Counted from the first letter of the stretch, positions 48,571 to 62,148 are shown. The stretch: DNA of 64,000 bases from Eulemur rufifrons (GCF_041146395.1 NC_091006.1:2734001-2798000); one strand, 5' to 3'. Notes: a model not told the origin generated them from the letters alone. A program made the numbers and translations.

Positions 48571-49799
48571 TCCCTGAGGGATCTATTTGTATGAGATTTT
48601 TAAAAACTGATGTGATGTTTTCTTTCCAGATTTGGTGTAATTTGTGTAAACAGGTTTGTTAACCCTTTTTTGCATGACCAGCAACTTGTCTTAGTGCCTT
48701 GGGGGATGCAGATCATTAATTGTGAGCAGTCATTTTTTTCCTTGATGCTTTTTTCATTTAGTACTTCTGTTAAATTACTGTATGAACTATTACTTAAATG
48801 GTTTTAGCTATACAGTTCTTTAAAAATACAATTCTTTTGTCTTTCTGTTTCTTTTCTGTCATTATCTTCAGAGAAGATGTTTCATTCTCAACAAACATTG
48901 CTTTCCCCATGGAACCTGTGCAAATTAAAATATGAAGTGTGTGTTCGTTTTGCATTCTTTAGAGGATAACTTCTACTGGGGTACATTTTCATTGGCATGA
49001 TCTACCAGGCAAAGTATAAATTGCTGTAAAACTGGAAAAGTGTTTGAATGAGTAAACAGATGTTCTCTTAGCATGAGGCAGATGTAAAACTCGCAAGTGT
49101 CTGTCTAATAAAATATAGCATTTGGTTCTATTCAGCTGGTGCCAGATTGCCAATTAATCATGTTTGAATGTATTTTTACTAATTAGATCCCCCTCTGTTC
49201 TTTACACATTCTGGGTATATTAAAGGGATGGGGCGCAAAAGCTTTCTACTTTTAGTACTTTGAGCAATGTTTTTTCTTGTTCCCCAGTCTTTTATTGTTA
49301 GGCTCATATAGGCCGGCCTTTTATCCCTAATGACCCTCCAGTCTGATTTGGGGATGTAGGTTTGATGTTAGGATATTCCACTGAAGGCAACAGTTAGTAC
49401 TTTGAACACTTTATGGCAGCTGGAGAAAAGAAAAGGAATGTAATTAAACTTAATGTTGTTTTTCTTCTTATTTGCATGAACAAAAACTAGTATATGTTCA
49501 CTTAACATCAATTCATAACCTCTGTGGTTATTTGAGCAGGGGTTTGAACATTCTAGAAACAAGTGATACCAGTCTGTCAAAAGCAATAGAGCAGTTTTTC
49601 TCAAAGATTAAAGAAGAATGAGTTAACGTAACTACTAAGAAGAGTTGCCTTTACTGCTATGAAAGATACAACACAAATCAGTAGCAACTGTGAAAGCTAA
49701 AAAAACTGTATCATTCCATACTGTCCTTTTTATAAAGTAAGTGTGCTAATGAAATTAACCTGGTGGGTTTTTTGGTTTTTTTGTTTGTTTTTGTTTTTT
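48571..49799 (+). other. DPY19L3 intron, nothing recognised
   Basis: AT-rich intron without named repeats, ending in a T/G-rich stretch that leads into the Alu tail. Confidence 0.4.
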
Positions 49800-50091
49800 T
49801 GTTTTTTTTTTTGAGACAGTATCTTGCTCTGTTGCCAGGGTTAGAGCACAGTAGCATCATCATAGCTCACTACAGCCTCCAACTCCTGGACTTGAGCAAT
49901 CCTCCTGCCTCAGCCTTCCAAGTAGCTGGGACTACACGCACATGCAACCACACACCCAGCTAATATTTGTATTTCTTGTAGAGACAGGGTCTCGCTATTG
50001 CCCAGACTGGTCTTAAACTCCTGGGCTCGAGCAGTTCTGCCTCGGCCTCCCAAAGTGCTAGGATTACAGGTGTGAGCCACTGCACCCAGCA
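49800..50091 (-). mobile_element. old Alu (AluJ-like), antisense
   Basis: Poly-T, GAGACAGTATCTTGCTCTGT, CCTCAGCCTTCCAAGTAGCT, and AGGATTACAGGTGTGAGCCA. It lacks the strepsirrhine-type middle segment, so it is probably an early insertion. Confidence 0.9.
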
Positions 50092-50734
50092 GTGGGCCTT
50101 CTGTTCATGCTTGATTTCCCCAGGATAAATTTGTTTTCTGTGAAAGGATATTCAATCTATAAGGTTTGCTACCCTACCTCCCATTTTTCTAAAAAGGGTT
50201 AGTTAACAATGATACTAATAAAGCATAATAGTTTGGTTTTTGGAGTTGGTGATTGGATATTTACACTCTTAAATAATTAAGAGAATTTTTTTTCAATGCT
50301 TTATTCGTGAATTTATTATAGTTTTGTAATGAATAGGAGAAGTATTTAAAGAAATATTTAGAGCTCAAAAGAAAAATTTTTTAATAAATATTTAAAGGGT
50401 TGGAGAAATATATTAAATAATTTCTAGGTCTGAAGGTAAATACCATGAGTGGTTCTTTTAATGCAATGTTTATTACCATTTGACAATTAGTTGGATGTAG
50501 GGAAAACAAAGATATGCTAAAACAAGTTCATCTGCTAGAAAGTGAGATGTTCCTTGCTTATTGTCTTCCCCCAAAAAAGCTGGGTTTGTGGAATGTGAAA
50601 AAACATAAATGGAAATACAGTTTAGGTAATGTGTTGTAGATTCTAGAATCTGGTTTTTTGAATACCGGTGTAGAAGTATCTATAATGACATAGATTATAA
50701 TTTTTTGTTCATTTATATAATAATTTTACGTGCA
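50092..50734 (+). other. DPY19L3 intron, nothing recognised
   Basis: AT-rich intron. No exon or named repeat. Confidence 0.4.
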
Positions 50735-51213
50735 CAGTTGAATATCCCTTATCTAAAATGCTTGGAACAAGAAGTGCTTTGGATTTCAGATTTAGGAATA
50801 TTAGTGTGTACATAAGAAGATACCTTGGGGATGGGACCTAAGTCTAAACATGAAATTCCTTTATGTTTCATATATATCTTATGCACATAGCCTGAAAGCA
50901 ATTGTATGTAATATTTTAATAATTTTGTGTGTGAAACAAAATTGTACATCGAACAGTTAGAAAACAAAGATGTCACTTTGTTGACAATTTTTGGTTGTTT
51001 GGTATCGCCATCATTCCTGACTCTGCATTTCTATTGCCTTTATAAGCAATCTTTTCTCATATTTATTCACATACAAATACTTAACAGTAAAAAACATGAC
51101 AGGGAAAAAATAACGTGTTCAGAGTAACTTGTGGCATCATGTTGGCTCTCAACAAGTTTTGAATTTTGGAGTATTTCAAATTTCAGATTTTTAGATTAGG
51201 GATGTTCAACCTT
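50735..51213. mobile_element. Tigger-family MITE with inverted ends
   Basis: The left end CAGTTGAATATCCCTTATCT pairs with the right end AGATTAGGGATGTTCAACCT; TA follows the right end. The inner phrases (TTTGGATTTCAGATTTAGGA and GAGTATTTCAAATTTCAGAT) repeat in inverted fashion near both ends. Confidence 0.8.
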
Positions 51214-51424
51214 TATATAAAATATACAGTCTAAGAGTATTCATAAGATTATTCCTGAAAGTCTCCCCCATACTTATTACCATTGCCTCCATATTTTATG
51301 TTAATGATTTAAATTTTTAAAAAAGTATTTTGTAACCAAATTGACTAATAGCTATTACTTATATCTTCAGTTCTTCTAAGGTTAAATACTTATCTAAAAT
51401 CAGTTTAAGATCATCACCTAAGTG

Positions 51425-52463
<1,039 letters not shown>

Positions 52464-52554
52464 GAAGTGGAGCGAGAAATCTCATTCAGAACAGAATGTG
52501 GACTGTATTACTCCTACTACAAGCAAATGCTGCAGGCTCCAACCCTCATACAAG
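52464..52554 (+). CDS. DPY19L3: DPY19L3 exon, first luminal loop with the catalytic motif
   Basis: The acceptor is TTTTTTTCAG; the donor is CAAG/GTAATT at 52554/52555, phase 1. It encodes residues 80-110. The core FRTECGLYYSYYK (87-99) is the hallmark of the DPY19 family. Its Glu (residue 90) lies in the first luminal loop, where GT-C enzymes such as DPY19 and the oligosaccharyltransferases place an acidic catalytic residue. That this Glu is the catalytic base is inference from family structures. Confidence 0.94.
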
Positions 52555-53373
52555 GTAATTACAACTAATAGTCTGATTTGGGGTCAACTCTATTCTTTTT
52601 AATATTTTAGTCAAAAATACTTTGCATGGAAGCATTTTAAATGCTCTATAGAACTTGTGTAGTTTCTCCTTGTTGACATCTGATCATTCTATGGAAATGT
52701 TTTTTGCTCTGGAAGAAGTTATGTAATACTTTATATAACTCTCCTCTCCTTGCCCCATAGTAATTTCTTCGTGATTTCTTGGTTTTGTTGCTGATTTTTC
52801 TCATGATCATTTTGGAAGCAGTCTTTGCAGGTGAAAGGAGTACTGTCTGAAAACTGGAGGTATTTGGGTAATACCAATGAAAATTATAGTTGTTCCTCTT
52901 GTCCCCATTCCTTCCTTTATTTTGCAGTTGCCATTTTCCTACATTTTCACTTTTCCTAAGTGGTTTACTCCATCTAATGAGAGCCCCCAGAAGGATCTCT
53001 TCTACTTAATACATCCTTGATGTGCTTCACGTGGGCGTACATGACACAGAACCGCCCTTTTCTGGGCTTTACTTGGATTCAGCTGTGGTATTTTGGCGAG
53101 AATTCTTCTCAGGTGATGATTTGTACATCGGATTTTATAGCGATAGGAGACATGAAATTTTGGTTATCTTTGGTTTTGTGTCATAAAAATGAATCAGTGT
53201 TTATAGCCAGACTCATCCACAATAAGGCCAATTATGCACCAGCCTTTCACTTAGGGCTTAGCAGCCCTTGATTTTGCCTGTGTCTATTATTTCCATAGGG
53301 CTCCGTCAGTCTGGGAACTCTGAGGTGCAGTTTGCACAGGAAAGGCAGGCTATGTATTGATGTTTTTCCCCTA
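52555..53373 (+). other. DPY19L3 intron, nothing recognised
   Basis: No named repeat or exon. An 84-codon frame at 53017-53271 has no recognisable domain. Confidence 0.4.
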
Positions 53374-53817
53374 TAGTTGATCCTCGTTATTCACAGATTC
53401 CATATTTGCAAAATCATCTGTTTGCTAAAATTTAGTTATAACACCAAAATCAGTACTCATGGCCTTTTCACAGTCATTTATGGACATGTCCAGAGCAGTA
53501 AAAAATTTTAGTCACTGATGTGCATGTTCCCAGTAGAACCAATGAGGTGACACTCTGCCTTGTTTGACATAATAGAGCATCCTTTTCTCAGTCTATTGCA
53601 TGCTGTGCTTTTTACTTTTTTTTTTTTTTTTTTGCTGTTTTTTGGTGATTTTGCAGTTTACGGTGTCCCCCCAGCATAGTGCTAAAATGCTGTCTAGTGT
53701 TCCTGAGCTCAGGAAGGCTGTGATGTGCTTTACAGAGAAAATACATTGTTCAATAAGCTTCATTTTAGGCATAAGTTACAGCACTGTTGGCCATGAGTTA
53801 ATGTTAATGGATTAACA

Positions 53818-53855
<38 letters not shown>

Positions 53856-54016
53856 AAGTGTCTTAAATAGAAGCACACATAAAACAAGATCATGTGTTGA
53901 TCAGTTGATGCAAACAGGCTCGTAGGAGCCCAGCCTTTATTTCCTACTCACTGGGTCAGTATTTACCAGTTCAGTTTTATTGCAACTTAACAGAATGTAA
54001 TTGCTGTGAATAATGA
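53374..54016 (+). mobile_element. non-autonomous Tigger element
   Basis: Ends are inverted: TAGTTGATCCTCGTTATTCA at the left (after TA), GTGAATAATGAGTATTGACTG at the right in reverse. The middle (53660-53815) still reads, with errors, as the N-terminal HTH part of a pogo-type transposase, but the catalytic part is missing. A TA microsatellite lies inside at 53820. Confidence 0.82.
53820..53851. repeat. (TA)n microsatellite
   Basis: About 15 uninterrupted TA units, within the Tigger element. Confidence 0.95.
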
Positions 54017-54075
54017 GTATTGACTGCATTTACTAGTTCTCAAAATTATGAGTTGCTTCCGTAGCATCCTCTGAC

Positions 54076-54293
54076 CAGTGGTTCTCACTGGGGACGTTTG
54101 TGTTCCTTGGGCACATCTGGAATGTCTGGAGATGTTTCTGGTGGTTACAAGTGGAGGACAGGGAGTTGCTGGAATCCAGTGGGCAGAGACCTGGGAGCTG
54201 CTGAACATCCCACAGTGCATGGGCAGCCCCCACAGCAAAGGGTCATGTGGCCCAAATCTTAGCAGTGCTGAGGTGGAGAAACTGCTCTGAAGG
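54076..54293. mobile_element. MER5A-like hAT MITE
   Basis: CCAGTGGTTCTCACTGGGGA, AATGTCTGGAGATGTTTCTG, GAACATCCCACAGTGCATGG and GTGCTGAGGTGGAGAAACTG are in MER5A order. Relative of 12087. Confidence 0.8.
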
Positions 54294-54369
54294 CGCATGA
54301 TGAGTATTTTCTTTCTCGGTATCACCACAGACTCAGCAGTATTTATGTTAATTTTTGTCATTCATTAAG

Positions 54370-57060
54370 ATTATTCTTTTAGAACATTTCAAACATATAA
54401 AAAAAAATAGAATCCTCTAATGGGGTTCTGTGTGTCTGCCAACCAGCTAAAAGTTACCAACTCATGACCAATCTTGTTTCCTCTATACCCCTGCCCTCAA
54501 CCTGGATTATTTTGGAGTAAATCCAAGACATCATATTGCTTCAGCTATAAATATATCAGTATGTTTCAACAGTCAGTGTTCTCATTTCCAGTTGTCTTAC
54601 AGATTTTTCATACAGTTTTTGAGATATCCACATAAAGCCTGTAACACATTATAGTTGATATGTATCTTTAACTGTTTCTTTAAATCTATCATCATCTTTC
54701 CATCTTTTTTCTTGTAATTTTTTGTTGAAAACACTGATTCACTGTATAAAGAAGTTTTCCACCTTCCGAATTTTACTGGAATCTCATGGTGTCATATAAT
54801 GTTTCTCAGTTTCCTCCTGTTAATTGGTAGTTGGATCTGGAGGCTTGCTCAGATTTAGGTTCTACTTTTTGTTAAGAATATTTCCTATATGGTGTTGTGT
54901 ATGATTACATCAGAGGGCACATAATGTCTAGGCTGTCTCTCTTGGGCTAAGACTGATCCATCAATTGTGAAGTTCCTGGTTAGCCTTTCACCTTATGGTT
55001 TAGAACCACTGATGACCATGACCCAAATTTGTTAATTTCATAAGGACTTAAAAATGGTGTTAATTCTAATTCTATCATTATTAGAATTTATCTCTAAAGA
55101 AAAACATTTTCTCCTCACCTATTTGATAGCACAGTTTATTTATTTTTTTTTTTTTTTTACCTAAATTTTTTTTTTTTTATTTAATTTTACAGAATCAAAG
55201 AGTCTAACAGTATATCTTGTTAGATACAGTATGTCCTCATAATGTATACATTATTTCTTGTACAATGATATGAAATAATATGGGAAATATTCATGATAAA
55301 TTATTAAGTGAACAGTGCAAGTTAAAAACAATAGTTTCATATTTTTTTCCCCACCCCCCCTTTCCCGAGTCAGCACCTTCAAGTGTTACCACTCCCCAAA
55401 CGGTGCGCAATGCACTCATTGTGTAGGCATACCCCCATCCCCTCCCCCACCCCCCACCTCAGTCTGATGTCCAATTGGTGTCGTTTCCAGATTTGTATTT
55501 AGGTGATGATCAAGGAAACCAATTTTCTGGTGAGTACATGTGATGCTTGTTTTTCCATTCTTGGGATACTTCACTTAATATAATGGGTTCCAACTCTCTC
55601 CAGGAGAACCATAGAGATGTTGTATCTTCATCATTCCTTATAGCTGAGTAGTATTCCATGGTATACATATACCACATTTTACTAATCCAATCATGTATTG
55701 ATGGGCATTTGGGTTGTTTCCACATCTTTGCTATTGTGAATTGTGCTGCTATAAACATTTGGGTACACGTGCCTTTGTTACAGAATGACCTTTTTTCCTT
55801 TGGGTATATGCCCAGTAATGGGATTGCTGGGTCAAATGGCAGGTCTACTTGAATCTGTTTAAGATACCTCCATAATGCTTTCCACAGAGGTTGCACTAGT
55901 TTGCAGTCCCACCAGCAGTGTATTAGTGTTCCTGTCTCTCCACACCCACGCCAACATGTGTTGTTTTGGGTTTTTTTGATAAAGGCCATTCTCACTGGGG
56001 TTAAGTGATATCTCATTGTGGTTTTGATTTGCATTTCCCTGATGATTAGAGATGTTGAACACTTTTTCATATGTTTGTTAGCCATTTTTATATCTTCTTT
56101 TGAAAAATTTCTATTCATGTCCTTTGCCCACTTTTTGATAGGGTTGCTTGATTTTTTCTTGCTGATTTTCCTGCGTTCTAAATAGATTCTTGTTATCAGT
56201 CCTTTATCTGATGTGTAGTATGCAAAAATTTTTTCCCATTCTGTAGGTGGTCTGTTTATTCTCTGGACTGTTTCTTTGGCTGTGCAGAAGCTTTTTAATT
56301 TAATCATGTCCCATTCATTTATTTTTGTTGCTGGATAGCACAGTTTAGTTCATAAAGGAAAGGCAGGAAAAATAGTTGACCTTTCCCTTTATTCTATTTA
56401 GAATGAGTTGTCTTTCTACCATCTTCTTAAGATTTTGCTTTTTAAGTAGCATTATAAACTTGTGGATTTTTAACATAATTGATGTGTTTCGATCCTTTGT
56501 ATTATTATTCTTATATTCAGATTGCCCAACCTTTGTCCAGTGGAATCCTTTCAGATTAGATTGATGGCTTTTTGATGTGACTCCAGGGGTCTTTGAAAAC
56601 TCCCTTGCTTTTGGGCATGACAAGATATTTCAGCTCCATTTTGTATATTTCCTACCCTTGATCTGGAATCAGCCATTTGTCCAAGGAGCTCTAGTTCTTT
56701 TTAGTAGTTCTTTAGAGACCACAGTTTGGGTATGAGGGACGCTTATTGCTACTAGATTGGTCATTGTTTCTAGGCCTTTTTAGTGAGCACAGCTAGGAAG
56801 TGTGAATATGTCTTCCTAAGAGAAAATACAGAGATAGATATTTTCAGTTCAAAATTAGGATAACAGGGTTTTTACTTTTTGATTTTGTATTTCTTTCTCT
56901 TTTCTCCTTAAGTTGAAAACTTGGGTTCCATATGATATTAAGGTTATCACTTGTTTTATGCTACTATGTGTGTTACTTTCAAAGTAACAATAATACTATT
57001 GCTACTACAATATGATTACCTGACAACAGTTCACACTGTCTTTGCGGCTCTTTTTCTCAT
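54370..57060 (-). mobile_element. probable old LINE 3' region, antisense, host of a young L1
   Basis: 54370-55124 and 56348-57060 have the feel of an old L1 3'UTR read backwards (CATCAGAGGGCACATAATGT; TTGAAAACTTGGGTTCCATA). The assignment is tentative; the split by the L1 at 55139-56333 is clear. Confidence 0.4.
55139..56333 (-). mobile_element. young 5'-truncated L1 with 14-bp TSD, antisense
   Basis: The duplication GATAGCACAGTTTA is at 55125-55138 and 56334-56347, so the 1195 bases between are one insertion. The minus strand has an uninterrupted 265-codon frame (55510-56307) that is the C-terminal end of L1 ORF2p, including a Cys/His knuckle (CWRGCGETG...HCWWDC). A G-rich 3'UTR follows (minus strand, about 55500 to 55349). 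Beyond it, before the outer A tail (T run 55143-55158 and 55166-55177), lie about 160 bases unlike the L1 end at 51425. These could be 3'-transduced DNA. Confidence 0.9.
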
Positions 57061-57852
57061 TAGGATCCAACCCACCTAGTCACATTCCTCTGTTTTCAAG
57101 TCATTCGAAAGAGCTCTGTCTTTTGTGACCAAGCCACCAACTCAATAGCTTTCTTTGTTATATCTTGCTTTTGGTTTTCAGGGATTGTATTGTAAAATTT
57201 TTTATACTAAAAACATTTACACAGTTCTAAGTCAGAGCTATAAAACGCAGCATTCAGAGTAGTCCACTTCCATCCCTGTTCCCTCCACCCTGTTTCCTTC
57301 CTTACTCTTTAGGTAACCATTCTTACAGATAACCATTTTTATTAGTTTTTGTTTTATTCTTCCACTTTTAATATTTTTAATATAAGCAAATACTTTAATA
57401 TATTCATGTTTCCCCATTGTTATAGAAAAAAATCTGCTTAATGTATAGTGTATACACTGTTCTCTATTTTGTTTTTTTCACTAAAAATCTTGGGGATCGC
57501 TCTGTAGTAGAAAATAAAGATATTACATATTCCTGTTTGCCAACTGCATAGTGCTCCTTTGTATGGAGCACTATGGTCTCTTAAAGCCTCTGCTCAGACG
57601 TGGTGTGTGGCACGTCCACTGGCATGCCATCGGTCAGAGCAAGTCAGATAGCCAGACCCAAACTGGGAGTGGGGAAGGCTGCTCTCCCAGAGGGTAGTCT
57701 CTGGGGGAGAACACTCTCCCAGAGGAGATAGTGCAGGTCGTGTGGCAGGAGGGCAAGGCGGGGAGATATAAAATCCCATTGCCCAGATTCCTATAGAAGA
57801 ACCATGCAGGTTTTTTTTCATTGCCATCACAATAGTTTTAATGTTTTTATTG
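57061..57852 (+). other. DPY19L3 intron, unassigned
   Basis: 57560-57780 is GC-richer and contains a small internal duplication (CTCTCCCAGAGGGTAGTCTC, then ACTCTCCCAGAGGAG). No exon supported. Confidence 0.4.
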
Positions 57853-58192
<340 letters not shown>

Positions 58193-58239
58193 CAATAGTT
58201 TTGATTTACCTATGTTTGTGTAAACATTTAAATACTGTC

Positions 58240-58370
58240 CGTCTAATATGTGGTGAGCTCTTTGAGGGTAGGACTGTGTTTTTTGCTTATTATACATCCC
58301 CAGTGCATTCCATGCTCCCTGGCACATGCTAAAGAATCTATGAATAGTTTTGAATGAATAAATAACTGTA
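58240..58370 (+). mobile_element. L2 3' tail
   Basis: GGTGAGCTCTTTGAGGGTAG, ATCCCCAGTGCATTCCATGC, TTTTGAATGAATAAATAACT: the usual L2 3' end. It ends about 40 bases before the next exon. Confidence 0.75.
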
Positions 58371-58413
58371 AATGTAATTATTTTCTTCCTCATCTTTCAA
58401 ATATCAATCTTAG

Positions 58414-58535
58414 GTTTTCACGGCTTGATATATGATAATAAAACTGAATCTATGAGGACAATTAACCTCCTTCAACGAATGAATATTTACCAAGAGGTTT
58501 TTCTCAGCATTTTATATAGAGTTCTACCCATACAG
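58414..58535 (+). CDS. DPY19L3: DPY19L3 exon with N-glycosylation site
   Basis: The acceptor is TATCAATCTTAG; the donor is ACAG/GTATGT at 58535/58536, phase 0. It encodes the end of Gly110 to residue 150. NKT at 118-120 is an N-glycosylation sequon on the luminal side, and I recall Asn118 as a reported glycosylation site in the human protein. The rest (INLLQRMNIYQEVFLSILYR) is an amphipathic luminal segment conserved in the family. The MRT here is MKT in human, a conservative change. Confidence 0.94.
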
Positions 58536-59148
58536 GTATGTTGTGTTCTGCAACATGGAATTGTTAATATCAGATGAAAGTCAAAATCTGCCATTTTGAG
58601 TAGAAAGTTTTCACATATGTTCTTCTGGTCTTCAACTGGTTTGGTAAAAAATCAGCAATACCCTAATTTTCTCCACGTATATTGTGAACTTTGCTTTCTA
58701 TTAATATATAAATAGATATTGCTTTTTATTTATATTTTACAAGATACAAGATCTTTGTACATATGTGCTTCCTGGCATATATTGTAATATATATTTGCAG
58801 TCTTAAAAGCTGATAAATATTTTCATTTGGAAATGTATATCACTCCTGATTTATTGTTCAGATTAAAACATTATAAAATTACCAAATCACAATGAAAATT
58901 GGACAAAGGTGTAAAACTGGTCTAGAGTAAAGAATGAAGCTAGACTCTCATGAACTTCCCTCTTCTCTTCTTGGTGGTGGGAAGAAGGGCTGCTGGCACA
59001 CTCCCATATGAGAGGGGGTGATGTGGGCTGACTCCTGGGACGTAACAGCAGGCTTCTGAGTATTACATTTCTACTGTCGTATTCTTTAAATGACAATGAA
59101 GAGGGTTAGGGCTTCTTTGACAAACATTTTTTATTGTTCCCTATACAG
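58536..59148 (+). other. DPY19L3 intron, nothing recognised
   Basis: Short AT-rich intron, ending TTATTGTTCCCTATACAG. Confidence 0.5.
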
Positions 59149-59294
59149 AAATATTTAGAGCCAGTTTATTTTTATATTTACACCTTATTTGGACTGCAGG
59201 CGATCTATGTCACGGCTCTTTATGTAACCAGCTGGCTCCTTAGTGGCACGTGGCTGTCGGGACTGTTGGCAGCCTTGTGGTATGTCACAAATAG
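59149..59294 (+). CDS. DPY19L3: DPY19L3 exon with second and third membrane segments
   Basis: The donor is ATAG/GTGAGT at 59294/59295, phase 2. It encodes residues 151-199. Two hydrophobic stretches (about 157-177 and 180-196, with [16 protein letters not shown]) are membrane helices in the GT-C fold. The exon ends in two bases of an Arg codon that the next exon completes. No disabling change. Confidence 0.94.
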
Positions 59295-60560
59295 GTGAGT
59301 TGGAATCACTGTGTCTCTCTTCTTTCTAAAATGAGAGTAAAAATGCAGTTACTTTATTTGAAGTTCAGAGGGATTTCTTCTGCCACGTGTGTTTGGGTAG
59401 GAGCATTTTCTCTTTGGTCTATCTAGTGGTTTATAAATTTTTCTTACTTAGAAAGGTAGAAAGTGCTACTTATATGTGTTTCCAGCTGAGGAACAGAACA
59501 TTGAATTGCAAGTCAAGAGCATCATCCATAGTAATCCTAATTCTGTTACCTGTTTGCTGTGTGATCAGTATTTCTCCAGCCACACAGCTCACCTCTTAAT
59601 GGGTTTTAATGATATTTTCACCATCCATCTCAGTAGGGTTGTGTGCAGCTCTCAATTAGCAAAGCTGTACAAATGCAAGGAAATTTTTACATTGTTTAAT
59701 TAAGCACTGGAGCCTTATGAAATAGCATTTTAAAAAAACATATTCAGGATATATTGAATTATTGCCTGATCTACAGTAGCAACACCAATAGTAAGTGGGA
59801 GTCTTAAAACTTGAACACAAGTTCTAATATAGGGGGGTTTTTGGTAATCCTGAGCAAATTACTTTTATTATAACCCTGTTGGGTGCTTAACTATATGCCG
59901 AGTACTTTAAAAAATGCTTTGTATGTATTCTTTTAACAACCTTATAGAGTAGGTCCTATTATTATCCCCATTTTAGTGATGAGTAAATTGAGGCTTATAA
60001 AGGTTAGTTTTTTTGTATATACACACATTCATATGTAGGTGTGTGTTTTGTGTGTATCATTCATGAATGGCTAGTATGTGCAGGGATGGTCTTGATGTTG
60101 AGTGTACAAAGATGAAAAATCGTACTTGCCCTCTCGGGGTTCACATTCAAGAGAGGCAGGAAGCCTTTAAAAATTACTACCAAAGACAAACTTAAGACTA
60201 AAGTATAAAGCACTAAAGAAACACAGAGAAGGAGAATGCATAGCATTGTCTGTTAACATTAATGAAGTTAGAAATAAAAGTAAGAGGTGCTTTGGCGTGA
60301 TACATTCATGGGTTTAGGAGTCATAGTGACATGGGCTTGAAAGCCAGTTCTGCCACTTACCAAAGCATAGCCGTGGACAGATCACTTACATTTTCTCAAT
60401 TGGCATGGGATGATGATGATGATAAGGACAGTTATTGAGAACCAGTGACCAAAATCTAAGTATACTTATCCTTAATGTAATACATCCTTCACTTCAGGAA
60501 ATCTTTGAGGAAATTATTGTAAAAATTACATTTTGGCCATTCGTGTTTTCTTTTGTGCAG
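59295..60560 (+). other. DPY19L3 intron with two MIRs
   Basis: 59868-60008 is an antisense MIR (TTATCCCCATTTTAGTGATG). 60284-60440 is a sense MIR (GCTTGAAAGCCAGTTCTGCC). 60050-60180 may be a piece of the unnamed repeat at 27500. The rest is unassigned. Acceptor TTTTCTTTTGTGCAG. Confidence 0.6.
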
Positions 60561-60684
60561 AATAGATACCACAAGAGTTGAGTTTACCATCCCACTGAGG
60601 GAGAACTGGGCACTGCCATTCTTTGCAATTCAGATAGCAGCAATTACGTATCTCTTGAGACCAAACTTACAGCCTCTTTCTGAA
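60561..60684 (+). CDS. DPY19L3: DPY19L3 exon with a luminal loop and the next membrane helix
   Basis: The first base completes Arg199. The donor is GAA/GTAAGT at 60684/60685, phase 0. It encodes residues 199-240. [16 protein letters not shown] (205-220) is a signature of the family: this loop of GT-C enzymes takes part in binding the dolichol-phosphate donor. The hydrophobic stretch 216-231 is a membrane helix, followed by RPNLQPLSE. Confidence 0.94.
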
Positions 60685-61226
60685 GTAAGTCTTTATAAAA
60701 GTTTATATATGTTTTAATTCCCCAATTTTATATAAGAAGCTTCAAAAAATGTGATGTGCGTAGTGTCCCAATGCATGTGAATAGTTCTTGTTACATGACC
60801 TATTTTTTTTAACTCGAGTTAAATTAAATTCTTTATCTGAGCTTTTTCCACTTTCCAAAGAAAATGTTTTCATTTTTGATGTTAAAAATGTCCTCTACAT
60901 AATCTACCCTTAAATAGTTGGAGCAAACCCACACACAGTTTCTGAGAAACTGTCAGAATTTTTAAGCCATTGCTCTTGAGATGTGATTTTGTGCATTATT
61001 GCCTCCATAATAGTGTGGAATACACAGAGCGTATGTGAATATTTATATGCAGAGTGTCACTTTATGATGTTTAGAGCTTAAATAACAAATGCAAGGGTTT
61101 TTGGAGCAACAGTGTATGGCTTTTCTATCTGGTTTATAGAGATATTGGCTGCTCTTGATAAAACTTGTCTGCAAGGTTTTTTATTACTAGAGACATGTAA
61201 ATTATACAAAGGTTTTCTTTTTACAG
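60685..61226 (+). other. DPY19L3 intron, nothing recognised
   Basis: AT-rich intron, no repeat named. Acceptor GGTTTTCTTTTTACAG. Confidence 0.5.
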
Positions 61227-61361
61227 AGGCTGACACTTCTTGCCATTTTCATATCAACTTTTCTCTTTAGCCTGACATGGCAATTTAATCAATTTATGAT
61301 GCTGATGCAGGCATTAGTGCTGTTCATACTGGACTCCTTGGACATGCTGCCAGCAGCGAAG
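61227..61361 (+). CDS. DPY19L3: DPY19L3 exon, last one in the window
   Basis: The donor is GAAG/GTAAGC at 61361/61362, phase 0. It encodes residues 241-285, with two hydrophobic helices (LLAIFISTFLFSLTW and FMMLMQALVLFILDSL) joined by a short QFNQ turn, ending LDMLPAAK. Human has V in place of the first A of AAK, as I recall. I found no further DPY19L3 exon before 64000, so the remaining ~430 codons lie to the right. Confidence 0.94.
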
Positions 61362-62148
61362 GTAAGCTTTGCTTTATTTTCTCATTTGAGATTTTCACTG
61401 TTTCGTGTTTTGTATTATAGAATGAGACGAAAATACGCACGTACTTCATGATAAAACTGAAGCTCCTTCTTAGAGCTAAGTGTGCTGAGGTCAATTGAGA
61501 CTGAGTAATTTATGCAGCCTAGTTTGACCATCTTAACTTTTATTCTGCTTGTTTCAAGTTAAAATGGATTTATTTGGCATAAAAATGTCTAGGTCAATTG
61601 TTATTTATAGAGATGACTTAAAATTTAAAATATAAGATAGCTCTTTTAAAATTTCTGACTACATATTGCCTTATGTGCAAAGAATTCAATGGGTATGTAA
61701 CAACTTTTCTGTAGCACTTCATAAAATTTTCATAGTAACATTTAACCAGCATGGGATGTGAATTCCTGTTGACTGGCCGAAGGAAATAAGGAAACCCATA
61801 TCTGTCTCTCAGTGTCTGCTCCTGTCATTTAATCAGTATGTGGTTTTTTTTCCATGTGCACAAACGTGTACATTTTTAATGCATACATTGTGTGCATTTT
61901 AAACATTGTTCATAGTTACGTTGTCAGTGAAGGCCATGTGAGGAGCAGTAATGAGGCACCTCTTCCCTTCCCAGCCAGGATGGCGTCAGCAGAGGCCTGC
62001 AGGGAGCCTGAACTTTCACCTGCACTCAGTAAGGAAGCACCTTAATCCCCCTGCCTCCCAAATGTCAGTGGGTACTCTAGACTTTCCTCTCTGTCTGGAA
62101 ATAATGAGACAGCATTTTTCTTTCCCTACCAGCATGAAACTGGCACGG
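61362..62148 (+). other. DPY19L3 intron, nothing recognised
   Basis: AT-rich, no named repeat before the LTR. Two short overlapping frames at 61854-62193 have no recognisable domain. Confidence 0.4.
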
